Part shown: in pieces, positions 15,612-26,865 of the stretch
How positions within the stretch are numbered: position 1 is the first letter of the stretch
How the letters are laid out: every line of letters starts with the position of its first letter
Source: Rhizobacter sp.
GTDB taxonomy: Bacteria; Pseudomonadota; Gammaproteobacteria; Burkholderiales; Burkholderiaceae_C
Assembly: GCA_017881025.1 (NCBI GenBank)
Contig: JADGRJ010000012.1
Location: 1 to 35,565 of the forward strand
Length of the DNA: 35,565 bases
Direction: 5' to 3'
Notes under the pieces: model-generated
The model's database searches: none
What the model saw: the letters and a program-made list of their open reading frames with translations, nothing else
What the model was told of the DNA's origin: nothing
Position numbers and translations under genes: made by a program

Positions 15612-17882
15612 TCAGCGCCGCGACGTTCCGCGCGCGCCGGGTCGGCCGGTGGCGGTCTTGCGAACCGCTGTCTTGCCGGCGCGCACCGGCCGCGACGACG
15701 CGCCCGAGCGGGCACGCGCCTTCGCCTTGGCGACCGCCTTGACGACGCGGTCGGCGTCCTTCAGGGCGACGATCTCGCTCGTCGCCGCCTCGGTCCGCTC
15801 GGCCGCTTTGTCGCGGCGCGTGCGCAGCGAGGTCGTCGTCGCCTCCTCACCCTCGCGGACCATGCGGAAATCGATCTTGCGCCCGTCGAGGTCGACGCGG
15901 CTGACCTGGACGCGGACCCGCGTGCCGACGACATAGCGCAGGCCCGACCGTTCGCCGCGCAGCTCCTGCCGCACCTCGTCGAAGCGGAAGAACTCGCCGC
16001 CGAGCTCGGTGACGTGGACCAGCCCTTCGACGTAGAGGCCGTCGAGCTGGACGAACAGGCCGAAGCTCGTCACCGCGCTGACCGCGCCGCCGAACTCCTC
16101 GCCGAGGTGCTCGCGCATGTAGCGGCACTTGAGCCAGGCCTCGACGTCGCGCGACGCTTCGTCGGCGCGGCGCTCGTTGGCGCTGCAGTGCGCACCGGCG
16201 ATCTCCCACGCCTCGAGCTCGCCGCCCGGGACGAGCGGCGGCAATGCGGGCGTGCCCACCTTGGCGTTCTTCGCCGTCTTCACCGCCTTGGCCAGGCGTG
16301 CCTTCTTCGCCGGCTCGCCTTCGGCACGCGCACCGATCGCGTAGCGGCGGCTGTCGAGCAGCGCCTTGATGACACGGTGCACGAGCAGATCCGGGTAGCG
16401 CCGGATCGGGCTCGTGAAGTGCGTGTAGGCCTCGTAGGCGAGGCCGAAGTGGCCGATGTTCTTGCTCGTGTAGATCGCCTGCTGCATCGATCGCAGCAGC
16501 ATCTGGTGGATCTGCGCGGCGTCGGGGCGCTCTTTCGTCGCCGCGGCGATCGCCTGGTACTCGGCCGGCGTCGGGTCGTCACCGATCGACAGGCCCAGGC
16601 CGAGCGCCTTCAGGTAGTTCTGCAGCAGCGTCTTCTTCTCGGGCGTCGGCCCTTCGTGGACTCGGTAGAGCGCGGGGTGCTTGGCGCGTGCGATGAAGTC
16701 GGCCGAGCAGACGTTGGCGGCGAGCATCGATTCCTCGATCAGCCGGTGCGCTTCGTTCCTCGTGCGCGGAACGATCTTCTCGATCCGGCCGTTCTCGTCG
16801 CAGACGATTTGCGTCTCGGTGGTCTCGAAGTCGATCGCGCCGCGCTTGATTCGCGCCCGCAGGAGCGCGCGGTAGACATCGTGCAGGTCGAGCAGGTGCG
16901 GAACGAGCGCGGTGCGGCGCGCTGCCTCGGGGCCGCGCGTGTTGGCGAGGATCGCCGCGACCTCGGTGTAGCTGAAGCGCGCTGCCGAGCGGATGACGGC
17001 AGGGAAGAACTGGTACGCCTGCACCTCGCCGCTGCTGTCGACGAGCATGTCGCAGACCATCGCCAGCCGCTCGACCTCGGGGTTGAGCGAGCACAGGCCG
17101 TTCGAGAGCTTCTCCGGCAGCATCGGGATGACGCGGCGCGGGAAGTAGACCGAGGTCGCGCGCTCGTAGGCGTCGAGGTCGATCGGCTCGCCGGGGCGGA
17201 CGTAGTGGCTGACGTCGGCGATCGCGACGATCAGGCGCCAGCCGTTGTCGACCTTCGACCTGCCGATCTTCACCGGCTCGCAGTAGACGGCGTCATCGAA
17301 GTCGCGCGCGTCCTCGCCGTCGATCGTGACGAGGGCGACGTCGGTGAGGTCGACGCGGCCCTTGCGGTCGGCGGCGCCGACGGTCGACGGCAGCGCCGCG
17401 GCCTGCGCCAGCGCCTGGTCCGAGAAGATGTGCGGCACCTCGTACTTGCGCACCGCGATCTCGATCTCCATGCCGGGATCGTCGATCTCGCCGAGCACCT
17501 CGGTGACGCGACCGACCGGCTGCGAGTGCATCGACGGCGGCTCCATCAGCTCGATCGCGACGACCTGCCCGGCCTTGGCGTCGGCGATGCCGTTGCGCGG
17601 CACGATGATGTCCTGGCCGTAGCGCTTGTCCTCGGGGGCGAGCAGCCAGATGCCGCTCTCGTGGAGCAGGCGGCCGATGATCGGCGCCTTCTTGCGATCG
17701 AGGATCTCGATGACGCGGCCCTCGGGCCGGCCCTTCTTGTCGTAGCGGACGATTCGCGTCTTGACGCGGTCGCGGTGCAGGACGTTCTTCATTTCCTGCG
17801 GCGCGATATAGATGTCGGCCTGGTGGTCGTCGCGGACGACGAAGCCGTGGCCATCGCGATGGCCCTGGACCGTGCCCTCCAC
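15612..17882 (-). CDS. rnr: Ribonuclease R, lacking the usual N-terminal helix-turn-helix region
   Basis: RNase R is a processive 3'-5' exoribonuclease that degrades structured RNA. Visible here are two cold-shock domains starting directly at GTVQGHRDGHGF, the RNB domain with catalytic aspartates in DGEDARDFDD (Asp188, 194, 196 and 197 from this start), HFTSPIRRYPDLL, a C-terminal S1 domain (FGLFVQLDGLYVEGLVHV) and a Lys/Arg/Ala-rich tail. In E. coli the equivalent aspartates are 272, 278, 280 and 281, so about 84 N-terminal residues are missing. No ATG, GTG or TTG lies in frame between the GTG at 17882 and the tRNA-Leu gene, which blocks any longer protein. The GTG start is therefore by default, without a clear ribosome site. 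A TATCAT (17943-17938) could be its -10. Catalysis should be intact. Confidence 0.9.
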   Translation of the reverse strand: MEGTVQGHRDGHGFVVRDDHQADIYIAPQEMKNVLHRDRVKTRIVRYDKKGRPEGRVIEILDRKKAPIIGRLLHESGIWLLAPEDKRYGQDIIVPRNGIADAKAGQVVAIELMEPPSMHSQPVGRVTEVLGEIDDPGMEIEIAVRKYEVPHIFSDQALAQAAALPSTVGAADRKGRVDLTDVALVTIDGEDARDFDDAVYCEPVKIGRSKVDNGWRLIVAIADVSHYVRPGEPIDLDAYERATSVYFPRRVIPMLPEKLSNGLCSLNPEVERLAMVCDMLVDSSGEVQAYQFFPAVIRSAARFSYTEVAAILANTRGPEAARRTALVPHLLDLHDVYRALLRARIKRGAIDFETTETQIVCDENGRIEKIVPRTRNEAHRLIEESMLAANVCSADFIARAKHPALYRVHEGPTPEKKTLLQNYLKALGLGLSIGDDPTPAEYQAIAAATKERPDAAQIHQMLLRSMQQAIYTSKNIGHFGLAYEAYTHFTSPIRRYPDLLVHRVIKALLDSRRYAIGARAEGEPAKKARLAKAVKTAKNAKVGTPALPPLVPGGELEAWEIAGAHCSANERRADEASRDVEAWLKCRYMREHLGEEFGGAVSAVTSFGLFVQLDGLYVEGLVHVTELGGEFFRFDEVRQELRGERSGLRYVVGTRVRVQVSRVDLDGRKIDFRMVREGEEATTTSLRTRRDKAAERTEAATSEIVALKDADRVVKAVAKAKARARSGASSRPVRAGKTAVRKTATGRPGARGTSRR

Positions 17883-17919
17883 CTCGGCGAGAAGCTCGTT
17901 GCCGACAGGTGCGGTGGTC

Positions 17920-17947
17920 TTGGATGTTGTTGCTTTGATGATAGAGT
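17920..17947 (+). promoter_or_regulatory. Putative promoter of tRNA-Leu
   Basis: TTGGAT (17920-17925) and TAGAGT (17942-17947) are 16 bases apart, with TG one base before the -10 (extended -10). The start would fall near 17954, about ten bases before the mature tRNA 5' end. The region is clearly AT-richer than its surroundings. It overlaps the 5' end of rnr on the other strand. Confidence 0.45.
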
Positions 17948-17964
17948 CCGTAGTTGCCTGAGAT

Positions 17965-18049
<85 letters not shown>

Positions 18050-18067
18050 GAACGTGAGAGGGAAAGC

Positions 18068-18101
18068 GGGCCGGCTTCGCCGGCCCTTTTGTTTTGCTTT
18101 T
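18068..18101 (+). terminator. Intrinsic terminator after tRNA-Leu
   Basis: GGGCCGGC, loop TTC and GCCGGCCC (18068-18086) form a perfect 8-bp stem, followed by TTTTGTTTTGCTTTT. It is strong for the tRNA. On the minus strand the same stem follows the phosphoribosyltransferase stop but has only a weak T-run (GCTTTCCC), so it may also slow transcription from purA towards rnr. Confidence 0.9.
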
Positions 18102-18622
18102 CAGATCTGGAATTTCTTGGCCAGCCCGGCCGGCCGCAGGTCGTCGTACTCTTCGAAGGGCTGATGGATCCACGGGCTCGTGGGCAGCATTTCGACGTAG
18201 TAGTCGGGCGTGTACGACGAAACGCCCTTGGTCCAGATGACCGCCGACTTGAGCTCGCTGATCTGCGGCATGCCGCGCAGCCGGTCGACGACGGCGCGCA
18301 AGGTGATCCCGGAATCCGCGAGGTCGTCGACGAGGAGGACCCGGCCGGCGAGCTCGCCGCGCGGCAGGGTGATGTACTTGGCCAGGTCGAGCCGGCCCTG
18401 GATGGTACCCGCCTCGGCCCGGTACGAGCTCGTCGCCATGATCGCGAGCGGCTTGTCGAACACGCGCGAGAGCACGTCGCCCGGCCGCATGCCGCCGCGG
18501 GCGAGGCAGAGGATCTGGTCGAATTGCCAGCCCGTCGCGTCGATCTTGAGCGCGAGGCGCTCGATCAGCATGTGGTACTCGTCCCAGGAGACGTAGAGGT
18601 GTTTGCCGTCGTCGGTGAGCAT
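18101..18622 (-). CDS. Purine phosphoribosyltransferase (Gpt/HPRT-like)
   Basis: The 173-residue type I phosphoribosyltransferase probably salvages hypoxanthine, guanine or xanthine with PRPP. The PRPP loop RVLLVDDLADSGIT is at residues 94-107, and the upstream ARGGMRPGDVLS segment (41-52) forms the pyrophosphate-binding loop. The C-terminal WIHQPFEEYDD resembles bacterial xanthine-guanine enzymes (hood region). It starts 24 bases after the purA stop and is probably cotranscribed, which fits a purine-salvage role. The exact base cannot be told from sequence. A shared terminator hairpin follows its stop. Confidence 0.88.
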   Translation of the reverse strand: MLTDDGKHLYVSWDEYHMLIERLALKIDATGWQFDQILCLARGGMRPGDVLSRVFDKPLAIMATSSYRAEAGTIQGRLDLAKYITLPRGELAGRVLLVDDLADSGITLRAVVDRLRGMPQISELKSAVIWTKGVSSYTPDYYVEMLPTSPWIHQPFEEYDDLRPAGLAKKFQI

Positions 18623-18646
18623 GTCGTTCTCGGCGGGTGCTGAAGG

Positions 18647-21257
<2,611 letters not shown>

Positions 21258-21284
21258 GCGAAAACGCCGCTTGTTAAAAATCAA

Positions 21285-21290
21285 ATTGTA
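21285..21290 (-). promoter_or_regulatory. Possible -10 element upstream of hisZ-purA
   Basis: TACAAT on the minus strand lies in the only AT-rich patch of this area, with a start predicted near 21278 and an approximately 20-nt leader to the hisZ ATG. No good -35 is seen at 16-18 bases. It could let hisZ-purA be transcribed apart from hflKC. Confidence 0.35.
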
Positions 21291-21319
21291 CGGGGCTGTC
21301 CGGCCGGCGCAGGGCCCGC

Positions 21320-21523
21320 TCAGGACCAGAACGCCAGCAGCATCGCCAGCCCCGCGAGGACGCTGACGAGACCGAGGAAGCGGATCTGGCCGTCGCTCAT
21401 CTGCAGGGCGCGCTCGAAGATGCGCCGCCACGAGACCGGGCTGACGAATGGCAGCAGTCCTTCGGCGACCAGCATCAAGGCGACGGCACTGAGCGCGACG
21501 TCCCAGAACGCGATCGACCCCAA
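21320..21523 (-). CDS. DUF2065 (YjeT-like) small membrane protein
   Basis: This short gene encodes about 67 residues with two hydrophobic segments around a polar turn ([30 protein letters not shown]), the pattern of DUF2065. The family regularly follows hflC, as here (gap 5 bases). Its function is unknown; the context suggests a link to HflKC/FtsH membrane quality control. The start is uncertain: no ATG or GTG precedes the first hydrophobic helix, and I chose the TTG at 21523, although AGAGGA is almost touching it. A rare ATC three codons on would have better spacing. The next ATG (LML) would remove most of the first helix. Confidence 0.8.
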   Translation of the reverse strand: MGSIAFWDVALSAVALMLVAEGLLPFVSPVSWRRIFERALQMSDGQIRFLGLVSVLAGLAMLLAFWS

Positions 21524-21528
21524 TTCCT

Positions 21529-22440
21529 CTATTTCCGGGGTGGCGGCGCCGTCCGCGCGGGCGCGACCGGCGGAGCGCCCGCGCCGCGCATCGACTTGAA
21601 GAAATCGCTGCTCGGGTCGACGATCATCAGGTCGGACTTGTTGCGAAAGCTCGCCCGGTACGCCTCGAGGCTGCGATAGAACTGGGCGAACTGCGGGTCG
21701 CGGCCGAACGAGTCGGCGAAGATCGCCGACGCCTTGGCGTCGCCGTCGCCCTTGACCTTCTGCGCATCGCGGTAGGCCTCGGCGACGATCACCTCGCGCT
21801 GCCGGTCGGCGTCGGCGCGGATCTTCTCGCCCTCGGCGGCACCGGTCGAGCGCAGCTGGTTGGCGACCTGCTGGCGTTCGGAGCGCATCCGGCTGTAGAT
21901 CGAGTCGGTGATGTTGCTCACGAAGTCGACGCGCTTGATGCGCACGTCGAGGATCTCGATGCCGAACGACTTGGCGTCCTCGCTGAGGCGGCTGCGCACG
22001 TCCTGCATCACCCTGTCGCGCGCGCTCGAAAGCACCTCGCCGACCGTGCGCTTGGTCACCTCCTCGTTGAACGCCGCATGGACGATCGGCGACAGGCGCG
22101 CCTCGAGGTTTCGCATGTCGGCGCCGTTGTTGCGGATGAACTGACGCGGGTCGGTGACGCGCCACTTGACCAGCCAGTCGATGACCAGGCTCTTCTTCTC
22201 GGCGGTGAAGATCGGCCGCGTCTCGGGGCTGTCGAGCGTCTGGATGCGGCGATCGAGGAAGGCGACGTTCTGGAACGGCGGCGGCAGCTTCCACTTCAGC
22301 CCCGGCTCCTGGATCACTTCCTTGATCTGGCCGAACTCGTAGACGACCGCGACCTGGCGCTGGTCGACGATGAACAGCGTCGACGACGCGAGCATCAAGA
22401 GCAGCAGCAGGCCACCGACGAAGAAGCCGAGACGGTTCAT
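21529..22440 (-). CDS. hflC: HflC, FtsH-modulating SPFH protein
   Basis: HflC and HflK form a large membrane cage around the FtsH protease and restrain it. The 303-residue protein has one N-terminal membrane anchor (residues 5-25), then the SPFH/band 7 domain beginning [13 protein letters not shown], and an Ala/Glu-rich helix with [21 protein letters not shown] short Pro-rich C-terminus ends the protein. AGGAG lies six bases before the ATG. The gap to hflK is only 13 bases and is bridged by a six-codon mini-ORF. Confidence 0.96.
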   Translation of the reverse strand: MNRLGFFVGGLLLLLMLASSTLFIVDQRQVAVVYEFGQIKEVIQEPGLKWKLPPPFQNVAFLDRRIQTLDSPETRPIFTAEKKSLVIDWLVKWRVTDPRQFIRNNGADMRNLEARLSPIVHAAFNEEVTKRTVGEVLSSARDRVMQDVRSRLSEDAKSFGIEILDVRIKRVDFVSNITDSIYSRMRSERQQVANQLRSTGAAEGEKIRADADRQREVIVAEAYRDAQKVKGDGDAKASAIFADSFGRDPQFAQFYRSLEAYRASFRNKSDLMIVDPSSDFFKSMRGAGAPPVAPARTAPPPRK

Positions 22441-22457
22441 CGTGCGCTCCTGGTCAC
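22437..22457 (-). other. Six-codon GTG mini-ORF bridging hflK and hflC
   Basis: GTG overlaps the hflK stop (GTGA). Six codons (V/M-TRSAR) follow, and the TGA overlaps the hflC ATG (ATGA). The hflC ribosome site AGGAG lies inside it. With a strong ribosome site for hflC this may be chance, but it repeats the pattern seen at other junctions. Confidence 0.2.
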
Positions 22458-23800
22458 CGGCTGTCGCGGTCGCGGCCGCGCTGGTTTTCGCGCGAGCGGA
22501 CGTCGACGCTGTTGCTCGCCGGCGCCGTCTCGGAGGCGGTAGGCGGCGTCGCCGCCGCACCGGTCGCGGGCGTGGCCGGAGCCGCCGCGGCCTGCTGCAG
22601 CAGCCTGTCGAGCGGCAGGTTGAGCAGGCTGCTGTTGTTGTGGGCGTCGATCATGACCTTGGTGATGTTCGAGTAGACCTCGCGCATGGTGTCGATGTAG
22701 AGGCGCTCGCGCGTGACCTGGGGCGCCTTCTGGTACTCGGTGAGCTGGCGGCCGAAGCGGTCGGCGTCGCCTTCGGCCTGCGAGATCACGCGCGACTTGT
22801 AGCCCTCGGCCTCCTGGCGCAGGCGCGCCGCCGTGCCCTGCGCCTTCGGGATTTCCGAGCTGGCGTAGGCCTGTCCCTCCTTCTTCAGGCGGTCGCCGTC
22901 CTGGCCGGCCTTGAGCGTGTCCTCGAACGCCGCCTGCACCTGCTCGGGCGGCTGCACGCTCTGCACGTTGACGTTGACGATCAGGACGCCGGTCTTCAAG
23001 CGATCGAGCTGGGTCTGGATCGAGCGGACGAGGTCATTGGCGATCGCGTCGCGCTGCTCGTAGAGGACGGAGTCGATCTTGCTCTTGCCGACGATCTCGC
23101 GCACCGCCGATTCCGCGGCGAGCGTCACCGCGGTCTCGGGATCGCGGTTCTCGAACAGGAAGGCGCGCGAGTCCTTCAGCCGGTACTGCACGGTGAAGCG
23201 GATGTCGACGATGTTCTCGTCCTGCGTCAGCATCGACGAGTCGCGCAGGCCGGTCGCCTGCGACACCGAATTGCGGCCGACCTCGGTCGAGCGCAGCTGG
23301 GTGACGTTGACGGTCTCGTGCGCCTGGAACGGATACGGGAAGCGCCACTGGAAGCCGGCGTCGACCGTGTGGCTGTAGCGGCCGAACGAGGTGATGACCG
23401 CCTGCTGCCCTTCCTGGACGATGAAGACTCCGCTGCCGAGCCAGATCAGGACGACGACGCCGCCGATGAGGGCCGCGCCGACGCCGGCGCTCTTCAGGTT
23501 CGGCTGGAAGTTGGGTCCGCCGCCGGAGTCGCCGCCACCGCCGTTGCCGCGCTTGGCGCCGCCGCGGCCGCTGAACAGGCCGCTCAGCTTGCGATTGAAA
23601 TCGCGCCAGAGCTCGTCGAGGTCGGGCGGCCCATCGTTGCGGCCGCCGTTCTCGAGCAGCGTCACGCCGGCCGGGCCCGTCCCGGCGGCGCGGCCGGTGG
23701 CACGGCGCCAGGCGGCGGCGAGCCAAGCGCAGCCGGCGGCGCCGACGTCGTGCAGGCGCGCGGCGCGGCTCGATTCGTCGGGCAGGGAGGGCAAGGTCAT
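22454..23800 (-). CDS. hflK: HflK, FtsH-modulating SPFH protein
   Basis: This is the partner of HflC. The core is clear: NDGPPDLDELWRDFNRKLSGLF, a Gly-rich stretch (KRGNGGGGDSGGG), a single membrane helix (GGVVVLIWLGSGVFIV), then the SPFH domain from QEGQQAVITSFGRY and a long Ala/Gln/Glu helix. The C-terminus is Ala/Thr/Pro-rich and polar. I use the ATG at 23800 (448 aa). The 45 residues before VTLLENGG do not look like HflK, and a GTG at 23665 would give a family-typical N-terminus; neither start has a good ribosome site. It follows hflX by 43 bases (from the ATG). Confidence 0.93.
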   Translation of the reverse strand: MTLPSLPDESSRAARLHDVGAAGCAWLAAAWRRATGRAAGTGPAGVTLLENGGRNDGPPDLDELWRDFNRKLSGLFSGRGGAKRGNGGGGDSGGGPNFQPNLKSAGVGAALIGGVVVLIWLGSGVFIVQEGQQAVITSFGRYSHTVDAGFQWRFPYPFQAHETVNVTQLRSTEVGRNSVSQATGLRDSSMLTQDENIVDIRFTVQYRLKDSRAFLFENRDPETAVTLAAESAVREIVGKSKIDSVLYEQRDAIANDLVRSIQTQLDRLKTGVLIVNVNVQSVQPPEQVQAAFEDTLKAGQDGDRLKKEGQAYASSEIPKAQGTAARLRQEAEGYKSRVISQAEGDADRFGRQLTEYQKAPQVTRERLYIDTMREVYSNITKVMIDAHNNSSLLNLPLDRLLQQAAAAPATPATGAAATPPTASETAPASNSVDVRSRENQRGRDRDSR

Positions 23801-23843
23801 GGGCGAGTCGGCTCGAGGGAAAGTCAGGGGCGAGGCGAGGAAT

Positions 23844-25094
23844 TCAGGCGTGCGAATGATAGGTGCCCGTGCGGGCGGCCTCGTCGCCGTCGCCGGCTTC
23901 AGCTTCCATCGCCGCGGCGTCGACATCGGCAGATGCGGCCGTGGCCGCCGGATTCAATCCCGCCTCGGGCGCGGCGAGTTCGGCGATGCGCGCACGCAGC
24001 AGATCGAGCCCTTCGCCGGTCAGCGCGCTGACGAAGACGCGCGGCACACGCGCTCCGCCGGGCAGCTCGGCCATGTCGGCAAGGATGCGCGGCCGCTCGG
24101 TCTCTTCCATGCGGTCGAGCTTGTTGTAGACCAGGATCTGCGCGACGTCGGCGGCGCCGATCTCGGCGAGGACGCGCTGCACTTCCTGCATCTGCGCGTC
24201 GAGCTCCGGGCTGGCGCCGTCGACGACGTGCAGCAGCAGGTCGGCGTCGGCGGCTTCCTTCAGCGTCGCCTGGAACGCCTCGATCAGCGTCGTCGGCAGG
24301 TCGCGGATGAAGCCGACCGTGTCCGAGAGCGCGACCGAGCGGCCGAGACCATCGAGATGCAGCTGGCGCGTCGTCGTGTCGAGCGTCGCGAACAGCTGGT
24401 CGGCGGCGTACGCCTCGGCGTTGACGAGGGCGTTGAAGAGCGTCGACTTGCCGGCGTTGGTGTAGCCGACGAGCGAGACGCGGAACGCGGCGTTCCTCTC
24501 GCGCGCGCGGCGTTGCGTGCTGCGCTGGCGCTTGACGCGCTCGAGCTGCTTCTTGATGCTCTTGATGCGCTCGCCGATCATGCGCCGGTCGAGCTCGATC
24601 TGCGCCTCGCCCGGGCCGCCGCGGTTGCCGATGCCGCCGCGCTGGCGCTCGAGGTGGCTCCAGCGCCGGACCAGCCGCGTCGACAGGTACTGCAGCCGCG
24701 CCAGCTCGACCTGGAGCTTGCCCTCGTGGCTCTGCGCGCGCTCGCCGAAGATCTCGAGGATCAGCATGGTCCGGTCGGCGACGGCAACGCCGAGGTGGCG
24801 CTCGAGGTTCCTCTGCTGCGCCGGCGACAGCGCCTGGTCGAAGATGACGGCCTCGGCCTGGTACAGCTGCACCATCTCCTTCAGCTCGTCGGCCTTGCCG
24901 GAGCCGACGAAGAACGCCGCGTCGGGCGCCTTGCGGCGCGCGACGACTCGCGCGACGGCGACGTCGCCGGCCGACTCGGCCAGCAAGGCCAGCTCGTCGA
25001 GCGACGCGTCGAAGCTGCTGCCGCGGCCGAAATCGACGCCGACGAGGATTGCCCGGGCGGGCGCGTCGCCGTCGTGCGGGCGGACCGCGCTCAC
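23844..25094 (-). CDS. hflX: Ribosome-associated GTPase HflX
   Basis: HflX is an Obg-HflX superfamily GTPase that splits stalled or stressed 70S ribosomes. The 416-residue protein has the N-terminal HflX domain (VGSGKADEL, then IFDQALSPAQQRNLE), the linker with GGIGNRGGPGEAQIE, the G1 loop GYTNAGKST at residues 210-218, DTVGFIRDLP (G3) and NKLD (G4). The start is GTG with a weak AGG eight bases upstream. The C-terminus is extended by an Ala/Asp-rich tail. It lies between hfq and hflK, the conserved order. Confidence 0.96.
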   Translation of the reverse strand: MSAVRPHDGDAPARAILVGVDFGRGSSFDASLDELALLAESAGDVAVARVVARRKAPDAAFFVGSGKADELKEMVQLYQAEAVIFDQALSPAQQRNLERHLGVAVADRTMLILEIFGERAQSHEGKLQVELARLQYLSTRLVRRWSHLERQRGGIGNRGGPGEAQIELDRRMIGERIKSIKKQLERVKRQRSTQRRARERNAAFRVSLVGYTNAGKSTLFNALVNAEAYAADQLFATLDTTTRQLHLDGLGRSVALSDTVGFIRDLPTTLIEAFQATLKEAADADLLLHVVDGASPELDAQMQEVQRVLAEIGAADVAQILVYNKLDRMEETERPRILADMAELPGGARVPRVFVSALTGEGLDLLRARIAELAAPEAGLNPAATAASADVDAAAMEAEAGDGDEAARTGTYHSHA

Positions 25095-25122
25095 CGGCTG
25101 GGCCTGAGGCTGGAACCGCGCG

Positions 25123-25380
25123 TCAAGGCTGCTCGGACGACGTCGACTCGGGTTGGGTCTGGAAATTCACGGCCCGGCCGGGAACGACGGTCGAGATCGC
25201 GTGCTTGTAGACCATCTGCGTGACGGTGTTGCGCAGGAGAACGACGTACTGGTCGAACGACTCGATGTGCCCCTGCAGCTTGATCCCGTTGACGAGGTAG
25301 ATCGAAACCGGAACATGCTCCTTGCGCAGCAGGTTCAGGAAGGGGTCTTGTAGTAGCTGCCCTTTGTTGCTCACGTTCAT
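25123..25380 (-). CDS. hfq: RNA chaperone Hfq
   Basis: Hfq is a hexameric Sm-like protein that pairs small RNAs with mRNAs. The complete core is present: [39 protein letters not shown] (Sm1) and [22 protein letters not shown] with the YKHA motif (Sm2), plus a short acidic tail. The outer ATG (25380) has GGAG only one base away. The GTG two codons in (25374) has GGAG seven bases away and gives the classical [12 protein letters not shown], so the real start is probably that GTG. No good promoter is visible in the 71-base gap after der. Confidence 0.97.
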   Translation of the reverse strand: MNVSNKGQLLQDPFLNLLRKEHVPVSIYLVNGIKLQGHIESFDQYVVLLRNTVTQMVYKHAISTVVPGRAVNFQTQPESTSSEQP

Positions 25381-25451
25381 GCTCCGTGATGTGTTTTGGA
25401 GCAGGAAACCTTAACACAGGGATTACCAGCATTGGGACGTAAGGCCATGCA

Positions 25452-26831
25452 TCAGCGGCCCTTCTCGCGGCCGTTCTCCACGAACGGATTCTTCGACGAG
25501 CGCATCTCGATCCGGAGCGGCGTGCCGGTGAGCTTGAAATGGGCGCGAAAGCGCCCTTCCAGGAAGCGCTTGTAAGCATCCGTCACGTGCTCGAGCGAGT
25601 TGCCGTGGATGACGATCACCGGCGGCTTCATGCCGCCCTGGTGCGCGTAGCGCAGCTTGGGGCGGAACGCGCCGGCACGCTTGGGCGTCTGGTGCAGCAC
25701 CGCTTCCTGGAGCAGGCGCGTCAGCACCGGCGTCGGCATCTTGCGCGTCGCCGACGCGTGGGCGTCGGCGATCGCCGTCCAGACCGGCCCGAAGCCCTGG
25801 CGCTTCTTCGCCGAGATGTTGAGCACCGGCGCAAACTTCAGGAACGGCAGGCGTTGCTCGATCGAGCGCTGCAGCGTCTCCTTTGCGTAGGTATCGACGG
25901 CGTCCCACTTGTTGACGGCGACGACGACGGCCCGGCCGCTCTCCAGGATGTACCCGGCGATGTGCGCGTCCTGGTCAGTGACGCCCTGGGTCGCGTCGAG
26001 GAGGAGGAGGACGACGTCGGCCTCGGCGATCGCCTGCAGCGTCTTGACGACCGAGAACTTCTCGACCGCTTCGAACACCTTGCCGCGCCGGCGCAGCCCG
26101 GCGGTGTCGATCAGGTCGAAGCGGCGCCCGCCGCGCTCGAACGGCACGACGATCGCGTCGCGCGTCGTCCCCGGCTGGTCGAAGGCAACCAGGCGCTCCT
26201 CGCCGAGCCAGGCATTGATCAACGTCGACTTGCCGACGTTCGGCCGGCCGGCGACGGCTAGCCGGATCGGCGCATCGGCGTCGGCCTGCTCGCTCGATCT
26301 CTCGCCCTCGTCGTCCGGCTCGGCCGGGAGCGGCTGGCCGAGCGCGGCCTCGAGCGCCGCCTCGGCGAGCGAGACGACGCCCTGGCCGTGCGCCGCCGAG
26401 ACCGGATGCGGCGCCCCCAGGCCGAGCTCGTAGAACTCGCCGAGCAGCGGCGACTCGGGCATGCCTTCGGCCTTGTTGGCAGCGAGGACGACGCGCTTGC
26501 CTGCCGTGCGCAGGTAGCGCGCGATGTCGTGGTCGTGCGCCGACGCGCCGGCACGGACGTCGACGACGAAGACGACGGCGTCGGCCTCGGCGACAGCCTG
26601 CTCGGCCTGGCGCGCCATCTCCTTGACGATGCCGGTCGGGTTCTCGGGCTCGAAGCCGCCGGTGTCGATGACGATGAACTCGTGGCCGCCGACGCTGGCA
26701 TCGCCGTAGTGGCGGTCGCGCGTCAGGCCGGCGAAGTCGGCGACGATCGCGTCGCGCGTCTTCGTCAGGCGATTGAAGAGCGTCGACTTGCCGACGTTGG
26801 GCCGGCCGACGAGGGCGATCACGGGTTTCAT
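25452..26831 (-). CDS. der: Ribosome biogenesis GTPase Der (EngA)
   Basis: Der is a double-GTPase needed for late 50S assembly. The 459-residue protein has two G domains with identical P-loops, GRPNVGKS at residues 9-16 and 195-202. Its G3 and G4 motifs are DTGGF and NKAEG in the first domain, and DTAGL and NKWD in the second. A C-terminal KH-like domain follows ([23 protein letters not shown]). The domains are joined by an acidic linker ([16 protein letters not shown]). It sits between bamB and hfq. A 9-codon ORF follows its stop in TGATG overlap but ends before hfq. Confidence 0.97.
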   Translation of the reverse strand: MKPVIALVGRPNVGKSTLFNRLTKTRDAIVADFAGLTRDRHYGDASVGGHEFIVIDTGGFEPENPTGIVKEMARQAEQAVAEADAVVFVVDVRAGASAHDHDIARYLRTAGKRVVLAANKAEGMPESPLLGEFYELGLGAPHPVSAAHGQGVVSLAEAALEAALGQPLPAEPDDEGERSSEQADADAPIRLAVAGRPNVGKSTLINAWLGEERLVAFDQPGTTRDAIVVPFERGGRRFDLIDTAGLRRRGKVFEAVEKFSVVKTLQAIAEADVVLLLLDATQGVTDQDAHIAGYILESGRAVVVAVNKWDAVDTYAKETLQRSIEQRLPFLKFAPVLNISAKKRQGFGPVWTAIADAHASATRKMPTPVLTRLLQEAVLHQTPKRAGAFRPKLRYAHQGGMKPPVIVIHGNSLEHVTDAYKRFLEGRFRAHFKLTGTPLRIEMRSSKNPFVENGREKGR

Positions 26832-26865
26832 CGGCGTGGCCGGTGCAGCGCCACTGGCAAAGCGG

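Noticed and set aside
25381-25451. Promoter for hfq in the AT-richer gap (TAAGGT or TAATCC as -10)
   Set aside because: Neither has a matching -35 and both deviate from consensus; I cannot support a call.
25423-25453. 9-codon ORF overlapping the der stop (TGATG)
   Set aside because: Ends at TAA well before hfq and does not bridge; likely chance.
26828-26854. GTG mini-ORF ending on the der start
   Set aside because: Its GTG does not overlap the bamB stop (it begins some bases later), so it is not a relay like the others; probably chance.
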